NCBI GenBank assembly: GCA_050110875.1
Contig: CP188828.1
Location: forward strand, 1,674,001 to 1,738,000
Reading direction: 5' to 3'
Length of the DNA: 64,000 nt
Origin: Methyloligella sp050110875
Lineage (GTDB): Bacteria; Pseudomonadota; Alphaproteobacteria; Rhizobiales; Methyloligellaceae
Position numbers and translations under genes: made by a program. Under the pieces are notes generated by a model. The model did not search any database and had not been told where the DNA came from. It was given only the letters and a program-made list of their open reading frames with translations. Shown here one piece after another: positions 20,241-30,767 of the stretch; within the stretch, counting starts at the first letter, position 1; each line of letters starts with the position of its first letter.

Positions 20241-21575
20241 GTGAGCTACGATCTGCTGATCAAGAACGGGACCGTCGTCAACCACGCCGGCGAGGGCCAA
20301 GCCGATATCGCGGTCGAGAACGGCCGCATCGCCGCCATCGGCAGAATCGAGGGCGATGCCGCAAAGACCGTCGACGCCAAGGGCCTCCACATTCTTCCCG
20401 GCGTCATCGACACCCAGGTCCATTTCCGCGAGCCCGGCGGCGAGCATAAGGAGGATCTGGCGTCCGGCAGCCGCGCCGCGGTCATGGGCGGCGTCACCGC
20501 CGTCTTCGAAATGCCGAACACCAAACCCGAGACCACCACGGCCGGGGCTCTCCACGACAAGATCGACCGCGCGCTCGGCCGCATGCATTGCGATTTCGCC
20601 TTCTATGTCGGCGCCACCCGGGAGAATGTCGGCCAGCTCAGCCGGCTGGAGAAGCTCCCCGGCGCTGCCGGCATCAAGGTGTTCCTCGGCTCCTCCACCG
20701 GCGATCTCCTGGTCGATGACGAGGCGGTGCTCGCCGAGGTTCTCTCCCAGATCAGCCGCCGCGCCGCGTTCCATTCCGAGCATGAAGGGCGCTTGAAGGA
20801 CCGGCTGGACGTGCGCCGGGAGAACGATCCGGCGAGCCACACCGAATGGCGCGACCCGGAAGCGGCCCTCAGCTCCACCATGGCGCTGCTTCGCGCCGCC
20901 CGCCGTGCCGGCAAGCGCATCCATGTTCTCCATGTCTCGACCGGCGCAGAGATGGAGCTGCTCGCGCTCCACAAGGATGTGGCCAGCGTCGAGGTCACGC
21001 CCCAGCATCTCCTGCTCGAGGCCGCCGATGCCTATGAGCGTCTCGGCACCAAGGCGCAGATGAATCCGCCGCTCCGCGATGCTTCCCATCGGGACCTGCT
21101 CTGGTGGGGGCTCGATCAAGGCGTCGTCGACGTGCTGGGCTCCGACCATGCGCCGCACACCCTGGAGGAGAAGGCGAAGCCTTACCCCGCCTCGCCCTCG
21201 GGCATGCCGGGCGTCCAGACCCTGGTGCCGGTCATGCTCGATCAGGTCAATCGGGGGACGTTGAGCCTGGCCCGCTTCGTCGACCTCACCAGCGCCGGCG
21301 CCCAACGCCTCTTCTCGATCGCCGGCAAGGGCCGCATCGCGGTCGGCTACGATGCCGATTTCACGATCGTCGACATGAAGCGCGAGGAGACGATCCAGGA
21401 TGAATGGGTCGCCAGCAAATGCTGCTGGACCCCCTTCGCCGGCCGCCGCGTGAAGGGGTGGCCCGTGGGCACCGTCATCCGCGGCCACCAGGCCATGTGG
21501 GAAGGTGAACTCGGCGAGCCTCAAGGCCGTCCGGTCCGTTTCGGAGAGACCCTGACGCCAGACGAAGATGCCTGA
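20241..21575 (+). CDS. Dihydroorotase family amidohydrolase (class I type)
   Basis: A 444-residue amidohydrolase of the dihydroorotase family (pyrimidine synthesis: carbamoyl-aspartate to dihydroorotate). The start is taken as GTG 20241, with an AGGAG 11 bases before it. Family blocks include GVIDTQVHFREPG, GVTAVFEMPNT, HVLHVST, QMNPPLR and GSDHAPHTLEEKAKPYP. The first histidine of the usual HxH metal motif is Gln here (D-T-Q-V-H). I recall the same Gln in an alphaproteobacterial subfamily annotated dihydroorotase, so it need not mean loss of activity. No other pyr genes are nearby. Confidence 0.85.
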   Translation: MSYDLLIKNGTVVNHAGEGQADIAVENGRIAAIGRIEGDAAKTVDAKGLHILPGVIDTQVHFREPGGEHKEDLASGSRAAVMGGVTAVFEMPNTKPETTTAGALHDKIDRALGRMHCDFAFYVGATRENVGQLSRLEKLPGAAGIKVFLGSSTGDLLVDDEAVLAEVLSQISRRAAFHSEHEGRLKDRLDVRRENDPASHTEWRDPEAALSSTMALLRAARRAGKRIHVLHVSTGAEMELLALHKDVASVEVTPQHLLLEAADAYERLGTKAQMNPPLRDASHRDLLWWGLDQGVVDVLGSDHAPHTLEEKAKPYPASPSGMPGVQTLVPVMLDQVNRGTLSLARFVDLTSAGAQRLFSIAGKGRIAVGYDADFTIVDMKREETIQDEWVASKCCWTPFAGRRVKGWPVGTVIRGHQAMWEGELGEPQGRPVRFGETLTPDEDA

Positions 21576-21586
21576 CGTTTCTCGCC

Positions 21587-22279
21587 TTACTTCTTGAAAT
21601 AATGGAGAATTCCGCGGCCCGAGATGCCGGCGCGATAGCCGGTATATTTGCCCGTCTGCATCATCTTCACGGCTTGCTTCGGCGGCACGATGCGGAACAG
21701 CTCGACCTGCTCGACAGGGGTCAGCTTGGTCAGATCGCGTTTCGCGAAATAGGGCCAGACATACATCACGCTGTCACCCTGCTCGGTCTTCACGAAGCCC
21801 GATGAGAAGACGTTGAGGATCACGGCCAGAATGTCCCGGCCCGACCCGTCGACCGATTGTTCCTTCCAATAGGCGATCGGATCCGTGCTCGGCCCGTTCC
21901 GCACCATGGGCTTGAGACCGTTGGATTCGAGAACCGGCCGCATGGCCTCCAGATTGCCGCTCTGGGCCGCCTCGACGATCTTGGCCAGATTGTCCTGCAC
22001 CGGCTTGGGCAAGGCGGAAACGTCGAACAACGGGGCCGGTCCCTGGTCCCCGTTCGCGGCATCGGATGCCGCCTTCTCATCTTCGGGCAGGGGGAGAGGC
22101 GCCGTGCTTTTCGGCTGCACATGCTCGTTCGCGGCCAGCGCCGATTGCCCCGCTTCAGCCGCGTTTTCAGCATCTTTTGCATCCGCCGAAAGGGTATCGC
22201 TGTAGCCGTAGACAAGCATGGCTGTGCTCGCTACCAATGCAAGCAAGGCCCCGATGACTGCTTTTCCGAAGAGTTTCAT
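21587..22279 (-). CDS. Membrane-anchored or exported hypothetical protein
   Basis: A 230-residue protein. The N-terminus has one hydrophobic helix (about residues 7-25; signal peptide or anchor). An Ala/Glu/Pro-rich linker follows, then a folded C-terminal part with LPKPVQDNLAKIVEAAQSGNLEAMRPVL and a Tyr/Gly-rich end (YTGYRAGISGRGILHYFKK). The start at 22279 has a GGGGAGCG ribosome site. The name of the family is not known to me. Confidence 0.65.
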   Translation of the reverse strand: MKLFGKAVIGALLALVASTAMLVYGYSDTLSADAKDAENAAEAGQSALAANEHVQPKSTAPLPLPEDEKAASDAANGDQGPAPLFDVSALPKPVQDNLAKIVEAAQSGNLEAMRPVLESNGLKPMVRNGPSTDPIAYWKEQSVDGSGRDILAVILNVFSSGFVKTEQGDSVMYVWPYFAKRDLTKLTPVEQVELFRIVPPKQAVKMMQTGKYTGYRAGISGRGILHYFKK

Positions 22280-22385
22280 GTATCGCTCCCCAATGGGCGA
22301 ATCGAATATCACACCCCGAAGCACGGCAATGTCAGGGCAAGCCGCGCATTTTCAGCCTTTCGTCTCGCAAGAGGGTTAGACCGCC

Positions 22386-23051
22386 TTGGTTGCTGGCGCC
22401 CAAATAGTGCTTTCCGGCATCCAGCTCGTTCTGGCAGGTCTCCTCATCGGCATTCTTGTGGCCGCTCCCATGGGGCCGGTCAATGTGCTGGTGATTCAGC
22501 GTGCCGTCGCCCGCGGCTTCTCCGGCGGGCTTGCCGCGGGGCTCGGTGCGGTGCTGGGCGATGGGCTGCTCGCCGCCGTCGCGGCCTTCAGCCTGACCGC
22601 CGTCTCCGATCTGATGATCGCCTATTCCCAATGGATTCAGGTGATCGGCGGCATCATCCTGCTCGCCTTCGGCATCGCCCTCTTCTTGGCCCGCCCCGTT
22701 CTGGAGGTCGCGCCGGAAGACCGCTCCACACTCTCCCGCCATATGGGGATCATCCCCCAGACCTTCGTGCTGACCGTCAGCAATCCCGGGGCGATCCTCG
22801 GCATGTTGGCCATTTTCGGCGGTCTCGGCTCGCTGATCGGCGGGCTGGAGAACTATCTCGAAGCGCTGATCATCGTGGCATCGGTAATGGCGGGCAGCCT
22901 GCTCTGGTGGCTTGGCCTGTCCGAGTTGATCGCGCTGATCCGTCACCGGCTGACGGAAAACCGTCTCAGGTTGGTCAACCGGATCGCAGGCTCGGTCCTG
23001 CTGATGTTCGGCGTTGCGCTTTTGGTCAAGGCCGGCTTCGAGGCGCTCTGA
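22386..23051 (+). CDS. LysE/RhtB family amino-acid exporter
   Basis: A 221-residue inner-membrane protein with about six hydrophobic helices. The N-terminal GLLIGILVAAPMGPVNVLVIQRAVARGFSGG contains the family motif G-x-x-x-x-P-GP. It probably exports amino acids or related small amines; the substrate cannot be read from sequence. The start appears to be TTG at 22386, preceded by a GAGGG ribosome site, because no ATG occurs before the first helix. Confidence 0.85.
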   Translation: MVAGAQIVLSGIQLVLAGLLIGILVAAPMGPVNVLVIQRAVARGFSGGLAAGLGAVLGDGLLAAVAAFSLTAVSDLMIAYSQWIQVIGGIILLAFGIALFLARPVLEVAPEDRSTLSRHMGIIPQTFVLTVSNPGAILGMLAIFGGLGSLIGGLENYLEALIIVASVMAGSLLWWLGLSELIALIRHRLTENRLRLVNRIAGSVLLMFGVALLVKAGFEAL

Positions 23052-23087
23052 TCGGTTGCGATCGAGCCCCGCGGCCCCCGTCTGAGA

Positions 23088-23402
23088 TCAGTGCGTGTTG
23101 CGCTTCACCGTGAACTCGCCGTTGGTCACGCGGCGGGAGAGATTTCCCGCCATCTTGGCGACTGCATCCTCCCCATAGATCGTGATCAGATCGGCAAGCG
23201 CGGCGAACAGCGCGGCATTGGCCAGCATCTCCGGCTCGATGCCGTCCAGCAGCGCTTCCTCCCACGCATCGAGGATGTAGGAAAGGGCGGCTTCTTTATG
23301 AGCGTCGTCGCCGAGACCGGCGACGGCTTCGTCATTTGTGAGTAAGCGGTGCAATTCGGCTCTCCCTCGCGCGAACGCGTATCTGCCATTGCTCACTAAC
23401 AT
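23088..23402 (-). CDS. Short conserved hypothetical protein
   Basis: A 104-residue, mostly helical protein, acidic in the middle and basic at the end (AGNLSRRVTNGEFTVKRNTH). It has no signal peptide and no motif that I recognise. The start at 23402 is the only upstream ATG. Convergent with the LysE-like gene. Confidence 0.55.
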   Translation of the reverse strand: MLVSNGRYAFARGRAELHRLLTNDEAVAGLGDDAHKEAALSYILDAWEEALLDGIEPEMLANAALFAALADLITIYGEDAVAKMAGNLSRRVTNGEFTVKRNTH

Positions 23403-23477
23403 GTGGCCAAGGAAGCCGCCGGTTAGAGTGACCAGAAAGTTAACTGGTAAGGTTTACGGACGCGCGGCTTTGAAGGG

Positions 23478-24095
23478 TTATTCCCTGGATTGCGCCGTGT
23501 CCTGGGTCTCGGATTCGCCGTCTGTCTCGGCGGAATCGTCCTCCGCCTCGCGTGCCTCCGACGGATTCGCTAGCGCCAGCGCGATCTTCGCGCCCTCGTC
23601 GGTGAAGCGCTCGATGGCGATCGTCGCCGATTGATTGCAGTTGCGGTAGGTGCGGCGGAAGCCGCGATAGCCGTCATTGAAGGCGTTCACCAGCCGGGCG
23701 CGGCGCACCGCCGTAGTGCCTTCGCTTTTCACCAACCCCTCCATCTGCTTGCGCCAGAGCTGGCCTTCATCCGCCCCGCAGAGCTCCCGCAGATAATGCA
23801 GCGCGCCCAGGATCTCGGCCAGGCGCAACAGCTTGTCGTCGTAAGGCCGGTCGTCCGGCGGAGGTGGGGGCGGCGGCAATTCCGCCTGCGGCTCGATCGG
23901 CGGCAGGTCGTTGCCCGAGGGCGGGGGCAGCGGTGCCGGTTCCGGCGGGCGCGTCGGCCGGGAGCGCGGGCGGTCGTTGAACCAGGGAGACCAGAAAAAC
24001 TGGGCCTTGGCGGCAGGCATGTCCGCAACCACGCCGATGATCAGCCAGCCGGCGGCAGCGAAAGCAAGCGTGAGCGGTTTGGCCCGATGATTCAT
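23478..24095 (-). CDS. TIGR02301-family secreted protein
   Basis: A 205-residue protein with a signal peptide (about residues 8-30), a Pro-rich linker (about 42-82) and a C-terminal helical domain. That domain carries the family pattern LLRLAEILGALHYLRELC, LWRKQMEGLV and RARLVNAFNDGYRGF followed by RTYRNC. The family (TIGR02301) is largely restricted to Hyphomicrobiales, has paired cysteines and is of unknown, probably periplasmic, function. The tail is Glu/Asp/Ser-rich. Confidence 0.8.
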   Translation of the reverse strand: MNHRAKPLTLAFAAAGWLIIGVVADMPAAKAQFFWSPWFNDRPRSRPTRPPEPAPLPPPSGNDLPPIEPQAELPPPPPPPDDRPYDDKLLRLAEILGALHYLRELCGADEGQLWRKQMEGLVKSEGTTAVRRARLVNAFNDGYRGFRRTYRNCNQSATIAIERFTDEGAKIALALANPSEAREAEDDSAETDGESETQDTAQSRE

Positions 24096-24171
24096 CCGAT
24101 TTGACTAGCGCTTCCCCATGGCGAAATCCAGCCGAAGCGAAGGCTTGAACCGGGCGAAACGCGGTGCGGCG

Positions 24172-24789
24172 CTAGCCTTTGTCGAACAGGGCGTCGATGG
24201 CATCCTGCCCGTTATACCCCTTATCGGCGCCATTGTGGGCGCCGCCGGTTTCGCCGATGGCGATGGCGTTGGCCGCCTCGATCAGCGTCCGGAGGCGCAT
24301 GGAGCCTTCGTGGCAGAGCTGCGAGAGGGATTCACGATTGTCGGCGCGAAGCTCGATATGCACGGATTCCACCAAGGAGCCGGCTTCCGCATGCAGACGT
24401 GCCACCGCATCGTCGAAGGCCCGGCGGATATCCTCCGGCGCACGGCGATAAGCGGCGATAGCCAGGTTCTTGTCCCGGAAGCCCGAGGAGGTGAAATGCT
24501 CCTCGTAGGTGATCGGCCGCCATGCGGCGAGATCCTCGGCGAAATCGTCCGGCTCGGAGGCCACGGCCTCCAGCAGCATCACCAACTCGTGGAAATGGTT
24601 CAGATAGTCGCTGGCAAGGAGCGTCGACTCGTTGATATTGGTGCCAGGGATGTGCGACCGGAAATGGTTCACCATCGCGGAACGGAAGGCGGATACGATG
24701 TCCTCTCGGCTCACATCCCGCTCAAGTTCCGCTGGCTGGTCGTCGTTCGCTTGGCGCCCCAACATCTGTTTGTCTCGATCTAGCCCCAT
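24172..24789 (-). CDS. Cytoplasmic hypothetical protein
   Basis: A 205-residue acidic helical protein with no signal peptide or membrane helix. A central run (DYLNHFHELVMLLEAV, then EDLAAWRPITYEEHF) is His- and aromatic-rich and looks conserved in character, but I do not recognise the family. Upstream starts the divergent SRAP gene (24844), leaving a 54-base intergenic promoter region. Confidence 0.6.
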   Translation of the reverse strand: MGLDRDKQMLGRQANDDQPAELERDVSREDIVSAFRSAMVNHFRSHIPGTNINESTLLASDYLNHFHELVMLLEAVASEPDDFAEDLAAWRPITYEEHFTSSGFRDKNLAIAAYRRAPEDIRRAFDDAVARLHAEAGSLVESVHIELRADNRESLSQLCHEGSMRLRTLIEAANAIAIGETGGAHNGADKGYNGQDAIDALFDKG

Positions 24790-24843
24790 GGGGTCCAGTC
24801 TCGGCGAATCAGCGTTACCAAAGGGTTACAGCCTAAGCCAACC

Positions 24844-25527
24844 ATGTGTTCTCGTTACACTTTATCGCTTCCGCCCGACCTCGTGCGTGCATTTTTCGCG
24901 TATCGCGGGAGGCCGAACTTTCCTGCCCGTTACAACATCGCCCCCACGCAACCTGTTCCGGTGGTGATTCGCGGCCAAGGAGGCATGCCGGAATTCGTTC
25001 TGATGCGCTGGGGGTTCATCCCCGCCTATGTTCGGGGGGACGAGTCTCCGCCGGTGCTGATCAACGCGCGCAGCGAAACCGTGCACGAGAAGCCGGCCTT
25101 CCGCGCCGCCTTCATGCGCCGCCGGTGTCTGCTTCCCGCCGACGGCTTCTATGAATGGACGGGGCGCAAGGGGGCCAAGCGGCCTTTTCTGCTGTCGCGC
25201 CCCGATGGCGGGCTGTTCGGCTTTGCCGGTATTTGGGAATGCTGGCAGGACCGGGTGAATGGCGGGGAGATCGATACGGTCGCCATCCTCACTTGCGAGG
25301 CGAACGGGGTCGTGGGCCGGCTTCACAACCGCATGCCCGTGATCCTCCAGCCGGAGCAGTTCGAGCCTTGGCTCGGCGGCGAGGAAACGGAGCTTGAGAC
25401 CGCCCGCGAGCTGATGAAGCCCGTGCCGGACGATTTTCTCCAGGCGGCCGAGATGGATCCCAAGATCAACGATTCGAGGATCGACGAGCCGGGTATTCAG
25501 GCACCGGTCCAGCCGGCGCTGCTTTAA
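24844..25527 (+). CDS. SOS response-associated peptidase (SRAP, YedK/HMCES-like)
   Basis: A 227-residue SRAP protein. The invariant Cys2 after the initiator Met (MCSRYT) forms the thiazolidine cross-link with abasic sites in single-stranded DNA. Also present are RYNIAPTQPVPVV (conserved Asn), LMRWGFIPAY, INARSETV, CLLPADGFYEW (Glu) and H-N-RMPVIL (His). It shields abasic sites during replication. Length is normal. No regulatory LexA box was recognised by eye. Confidence 0.93.
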   Translation: MCSRYTLSLPPDLVRAFFAYRGRPNFPARYNIAPTQPVPVVIRGQGGMPEFVLMRWGFIPAYVRGDESPPVLINARSETVHEKPAFRAAFMRRRCLLPADGFYEWTGRKGAKRPFLLSRPDGGLFGFAGIWECWQDRVNGGEIDTVAILTCEANGVVGRLHNRMPVILQPEQFEPWLGGEETELETARELMKPVPDDFLQAAEMDPKINDSRIDEPGIQAPVQPALL

Positions 25528-25844
25528 GGGCGGTGCCTTTCCGCTCAGTCGTCATGCCCGGGCAAAAGGGCTCCGCGCTGCGGACCAGGTCGTAAACGTG
25601 TCCTGGGCGCCCTCTCTTCGGCTGTCATCCCGGCGGAAGCCGGGATCCAGGAACCGCCGAAGGCGCTGCTGCGTCAGCTCGCTTCCAATTCATGGCCTAC
25701 ATGGTTCGAGACGCGAGCTGCGCTCGCCTTCACCATGAGGGGATACCCCGGAGCGTCGGGTCGGCACCGCTCCCACACGCTTCTCCTCACCCTGAGGGGC
25801 GCGGAACGCGCCGTCTCGAAGGGTGCAGGCCCAAAGCCCGCCGC
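25528..25844. repeat. Gene-free interval of mosaic intergenic palindromes
   Basis: This 317-base interval has no convincing gene. It contains GTCATCCCGGC...GCCGGGAT, a palindrome of the type scattered through alphaproteobacterial genomes (about 25624-25650). A second unit with inverted TTCGAGACG / CGTCTCGAA and CTCACCCTGAGG-like motifs follows (about 25708-25822). A related CCCTCGAGG...CCTCAGGGTGAC element occurs at about 43376-43418. Confidence 0.6.
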
Positions 25845-27272
<1,428 letters not shown>

Positions 27273-27280
27273 GGCTCGGC

Positions 27281-28234
27281 TCAACGCTCGGCGGCTGCCC
27301 GGCTCAGCCGATCGTTAATCGCTTCGCCCAGCCCTTCGCGCGGGATCGGCATCACTGCGATGGTTTTGGCGCCCGTCTCGTCCAGCGCGCGCATGGCGGA
27401 AAAGAAATTCGCCGCCGCCTCCTGGAGATCGCCGCTCTCGCTGAGATTGACGGTCGGCCCGTCGAAGTCCGGCGCATCGGGCCCGAAGGCCAGCAACGCC
27501 TCGCCCGGACGCGGGTCCGTCGCATTGAGCCGCATGGCGGCATCCGGCGCGTAATGGCTGGCGAGCTGCCCCGGCGAAAGCGGCGCGCCGCCCCCGTCGC
27601 CGGGCGTCGTCATCTTCCGTCCCAGGACGTCTTCGACCGCTTCGCGCGGCAGGGCGCCTGACCGCAGGATCTGCGGTCCCTCCTCGGCGATGCGGATGAC
27701 GGTGGATTCCAGCCCGATGGGACAGCGCCCGCCATCCAGGATCATCGCGGGAACGTCGCCGAGCTCGGCTTTGACGTCCGCCGCCGATGTGGGGCTGATG
27801 CGCCCCGACCGGTTGGCGCTGGGGGCGGCGATGGGAAGCTGCGCCGTCTCCAAAAGATGACGAGCGACTTTGTGGGCCGGCGAACGCAAGGCCACCGTGT
27901 CGAGACCAGCGGAGACCAGCGGGCTCAAGGCGCAATTCTCAAGCCGCGGCAGAACCAGGGTCAGCGGGCCGGGCCAGAACGCCTGGGCCAGCTCTTCGGC
28001 AAGGGATGAGAATTCGGCATATTCCGTGGCCACACCGAAATCGTGCACATGCACGATCAGCGGGTTGAAGCGGGGCCGCGATTTGGCGGCGAAGATGCGG
28101 GCCACCGCCGCGCTGTCCAGCGCATTGGCTCCCAGCCCATAGACCGTCTCGGTCGGAAAGGCGACGAGCTCGCCCGCGGCGAGCGCCAGCGCCGCCCGGC
28201 TGAAATCGTTATCGCTCCTCGCAACGACCTGCAT
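27281..28234 (-). CDS. Threonylcarbamoyl-AMP synthase (Sua5/YrdC/YwlC family)
   Basis: A 317-residue enzyme that makes threonylcarbamoyl-AMP for the t6A37 modification of ANN-decoding tRNAs. The YrdC domain has FPTETVYGLGANA, KSRPRFNPLIVHV, SPAHKVARHLL and PSANRSGRISPTSA. A C-terminal Sua5 domain (about 205-317; SPGQLASHYAPDA) makes it the long Sua5 form. The start is taken at 28234 (MQVVARSD); a start at 28315 would add a non-conserved leader. Divergent from the deacetylase gene at 28352. Confidence 0.9.
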   Translation of the reverse strand: MQVVARSDNDFSRAALALAAGELVAFPTETVYGLGANALDSAAVARIFAAKSRPRFNPLIVHVHDFGVATEYAEFSSLAEELAQAFWPGPLTLVLPRLENCALSPLVSAGLDTVALRSPAHKVARHLLETAQLPIAAPSANRSGRISPTSAADVKAELGDVPAMILDGGRCPIGLESTVIRIAEEGPQILRSGALPREAVEDVLGRKMTTPGDGGGAPLSPGQLASHYAPDAAMRLNATDPRPGEALLAFGPDAPDFDGPTVNLSESGDLQEAAANFFSAMRALDETGAKTIAVMPIPREGLGEAINDRLSRAAAER

Positions 28235-28351
28235 CACATCCGCCTTGGCTCGAGCTTCTGCGCGTTCTTCCCGCTTTCGGCGTTGGGGGTCAAGGTCGGT
28301 GCGCGCGAGGGCCAAGTTGCTGAAGCCCGAGCCGCCACGCTACAAAGTGGC

Positions 28352-29284
28352 ATGAGCACGCTTCTGCTGACCCATCCGGATTGTCTGAAGCACGATACCA
28401 GCCCCGGCTATCCGGAGCGGTCCGATCGTCTGCGGGCCATATCCCGTGCGCTCCAGGACGAGGCCTTCGCCGATCTGGTCCGGCTGGAGGCGCCGAAAGC
28501 GTCTCTTGATGCGATCGCCCGTGTTCACCCCCGCAGCTATATCGACGAGGTGCACGACGCGATCCCCCTGGAGGGCTATTTCCATCTCGACCCCGATACG
28601 GTCGTCTCGCCAGGGAGTTGGGACGCCGCCTTGCGCGCCGCCGGCGCCGGACTTGAAGCCGTGGATCGGGTGATGAGCGGAAAGGCCAAGAACGCCTTCT
28701 GTGCCATTCGTCCCCCCGGCCATCATGCGGAGCCCGACCGGGCCATGGGGTTCTGCCTGTTCGGCAACGCCGCCATCGCCGCATTCCATGCCCGGGCCGC
28801 TCATGGGGCGGAGCGAGTCGCCGTGGTCGATTTCGACGTGCATCACGGCAACGGCACCCAGAAGGCGTTCTGGACCGAGAAGACCCTCTTTTACGGGTCC
28901 TCCCACCAGATGCCGCTCTTCCCAGGCACCGGCGCGGCCGACGAGACGGGCGTCGGCAATATCTGCAACGCGCCGCTGAAGCCTGGCGACGGCAGCGCCG
29001 AATTCAGAGCCGCCTGGGAAGATCGCATCTTGCCGGCCCTCGACGCGTTCGCCCCGGATTTTTTGCTCATCTCCGCCGGCTTCGACGCCCATCGCAGCGA
29101 TCCGCTGGCCCAGCTCGAGCTGGAGGATGAGGATTTCGGCTGGATCACCGAGCGGCTGATGGAGATGGCCGAAAAACATTGCAATGGCCGCTCGGTTTCC
29201 ATGCTGGAAGGCGGTTATGCTCTTGAAGCCTTGGCCCGTTCTACCGATCTCCACGTCAAGGCGCTGATGGCCGCTTCCCGCTAA
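28352..29284 (+). CDS. Histone deacetylase-like amidohydrolase
   Basis: A 310-residue zinc deacetylase of the HDAC/acetoin utilisation/acetylpolyamine amidohydrolase superfamily. The active site includes the His pair of RPPGHHAEP, the Zn ligands of DFDVHHGNG and a third Asp in SAGFDAHRSDPL. The bacterial substrate may be an acetylated polyamine or protein. In Hyphomicrobiales this gene often precedes xseB-dxs; here a signal-peptide SMP-30-like gene lies between. Confidence 0.9.
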   Translation: MSTLLLTHPDCLKHDTSPGYPERSDRLRAISRALQDEAFADLVRLEAPKASLDAIARVHPRSYIDEVHDAIPLEGYFHLDPDTVVSPGSWDAALRAAGAGLEAVDRVMSGKAKNAFCAIRPPGHHAEPDRAMGFCLFGNAAIAAFHARAAHGAERVAVVDFDVHHGNGTQKAFWTEKTLFYGSSHQMPLFPGTGAADETGVGNICNAPLKPGDGSAEFRAAWEDRILPALDAFAPDFLLISAGFDAHRSDPLAQLELEDEDFGWITERLMEMAEKHCNGRSVSMLEGGYALEALARSTDLHVKALMAASR

Positions 29285-29374
29285 GCGTATTTTCCTCCGT
29301 CGTCAGATCCTCGTCCCGTTTCGTCCTCAGGAAGGGGCCAACCATAATTTTCTGCATTGTCTAGAGAGGTAACC

Positions 29375-30313
29375 ATGAGATTTCCCAGAACCGCCGGTTT
29401 GCTCGCTGTCATGACGTTTTCCCTCGGTGCGGCGCCCGGTGCTGCGCTGGCGGATACGGCAAAGATCGCTCTTCCCGAAAGCCATCCCTTTCCGGAAAGC
29501 GTGACCTCGACGGAAGACGGCACGCTCTATGTCAGCAGCATCTCCGATGGCGGCGTGCTCCGGGTGAAGCCGGGCGGGGAGCCCGAGATCTGGATCGAGC
29601 CCGGCACGTTCGAGACCCGTTCGACCCTCGGTGTGCTGGCCGATGAGGAAAAGGGGCTCCTTTGGGTCTGCTCCAACGACATTTCCGGCATCGGCGTCGA
29701 GGGGCCGAGCGATGTCGAAGGCGGTTATCTGAAGGCGTTCGATCTGAAGACCGGCGAAGGCAAGGCGAGCTACCGGATGCCCAGCGAGAAGTCGGTCTGC
29801 AACGACATCGCCATCGCGGACGATGGCTCGACCTATATTACGAACGTTGCCGCCGACGAGATCTTGAAGCTGGCACCGGACGCCGAAGAGCTCGAGGTCT
29901 GGTTCACCGATCCGAAGGTGAAGGGCGGTCTCGACGGGCTCGCCTTCGGTCCCGACGGCAACCTCTATGCGAACACCTACAACGGCAATGAGCTGTTCCG
30001 CATCGATGTGGAGGATGGCGAAGCCAAGGGCTTCACCAAGCTCGAAACCGGCCCCCTCACCAAGCCCGACGGTATGCGGCCCATCGAAGGCGGCTTCGTC
30101 ATGGTGGAGGGCGGCGGCAAGCTGGATCGCATCGCCGTCGATGGCGACGAGGTGAAAATCGAGACCCTCGAGACCTTCAAGGGGCCGACCGCCGTGACCG
30201 TGGTCGGCGATCGGGTCTGGGTGACCGAAGGCCAGCTCGACTATCTTTTCGACGAGGAGAAGAAAACGCAGCCGCGCCCCGATTTTCATCTCCGCGCGGT
30301 CCCGCTGCAGTAG
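29375..30313 (+). CDS. Secreted SMP-30/gluconolactonase-like beta-propeller protein
   Basis: A 312-residue protein with a signal peptide (hydrophobic about residues 8-27, cleavage after ALA) and a six-bladed propeller of the SMP-30/gluconolactonase/LRE type. Relevant segments are PESVTSTEDGTLYVSSI, VCNDIAIADDGSTYITN, GLAFGPDGNLYANTYNGNEL and KPDGMRPIEGG. The substrate is unknown. GAGAGG precedes the ATG at 29375. It interrupts the usual deacetylase-xseB neighbourhood. Confidence 0.82.
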   Translation: MRFPRTAGLLAVMTFSLGAAPGAALADTAKIALPESHPFPESVTSTEDGTLYVSSISDGGVLRVKPGGEPEIWIEPGTFETRSTLGVLADEEKGLLWVCSNDISGIGVEGPSDVEGGYLKAFDLKTGEGKASYRMPSEKSVCNDIAIADDGSTYITNVAADEILKLAPDAEELEVWFTDPKVKGGLDGLAFGPDGNLYANTYNGNELFRIDVEDGEAKGFTKLETGPLTKPDGMRPIEGGFVMVEGGGKLDRIAVDGDEVKIETLETFKGPTAVTVVGDRVWVTEGQLDYLFDEEKKTQPRPDFHLRAVPLQ

Positions 30314-30342
30314 CTCGTCGCTTTTGCCAATGGCAGTGCGGG

Positions 30343-30453
30343 CTCCCTCTCCCCTGAGGGGAGAGGGTTGGGGTGAGGGGGGCTCACCTATCGGCTTCTT
30401 TATCCCCCTCACCCGGATGCTGCGCATCCGACCTCTCCCCACCGGGGAGAGGT
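30343..30453. repeat. Intergenic palindromic repeat, copy A
   Basis: About 111 bases made of two GC-rich hairpins (CTCTCCCC...GGGGAGAG at each end) with a middle that reads CACCCGGATGC/GCATCCG. It lies between the SMP-30-like gene and xseB. Copy B (36688-36777) is in the opposite orientation and lacks the outer hairpin; copy C (43234-43339) is more diverged. Transcripts of this element would fold strongly. Confidence 0.75.
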
Positions 30454-30509
30454 AAAGATCGGTGCAGCCGCCACTTGATCCCGTCGTCCGGAACCCCGAT
30501 AAAGCGGAC

Positions 30510-30767
30510 ATGTCAAAGACACCCGATCACGCCGACATCAAGGAGATGAGCTTCGAGCAGGCCCTGAAGGAGCTCGAAGGCATCGTCGAGCGCCTGGAAA
30601 AGGGCGATGTCGAGCTCGAGCACTCCATCGAGATCTACGAGCGCGGCGAGGCCCTGAAGCTCCATTGCGACGGGCTGCTGCGCAAGGCCGAGGCCAAGGT
30701 CGAGAAAATCTCCCTCGACGGCAACGGCAAGGCGACCGGCACCGAACCCCTCGACGTCGAGGAGTAG
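30510..30767 (+). CDS. xseB: Exodeoxyribonuclease VII small subunit
   Basis: An 85-residue helical protein with the XseB motif SFEQALKELEGIVERLEKGDVELEHSIEIYERG, followed by L..C..L-AEAKVEKI. It forms exonuclease VII with XseA. The start at 30510 (MSKTPDHAD) is likely; a GTG at 30462 would add 16 residues. It precedes dxs by 287 bases. An imperfect stem (AAGCTGC 30879-30885 and GCAGCTT 30901-30907) after it might attenuate readthrough. Confidence 0.92.
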   Translation: MSKTPDHADIKEMSFEQALKELEGIVERLEKGDVELEHSIEIYERGEALKLHCDGLLRKAEAKVEKISLDGNGKATGTEPLDVEE

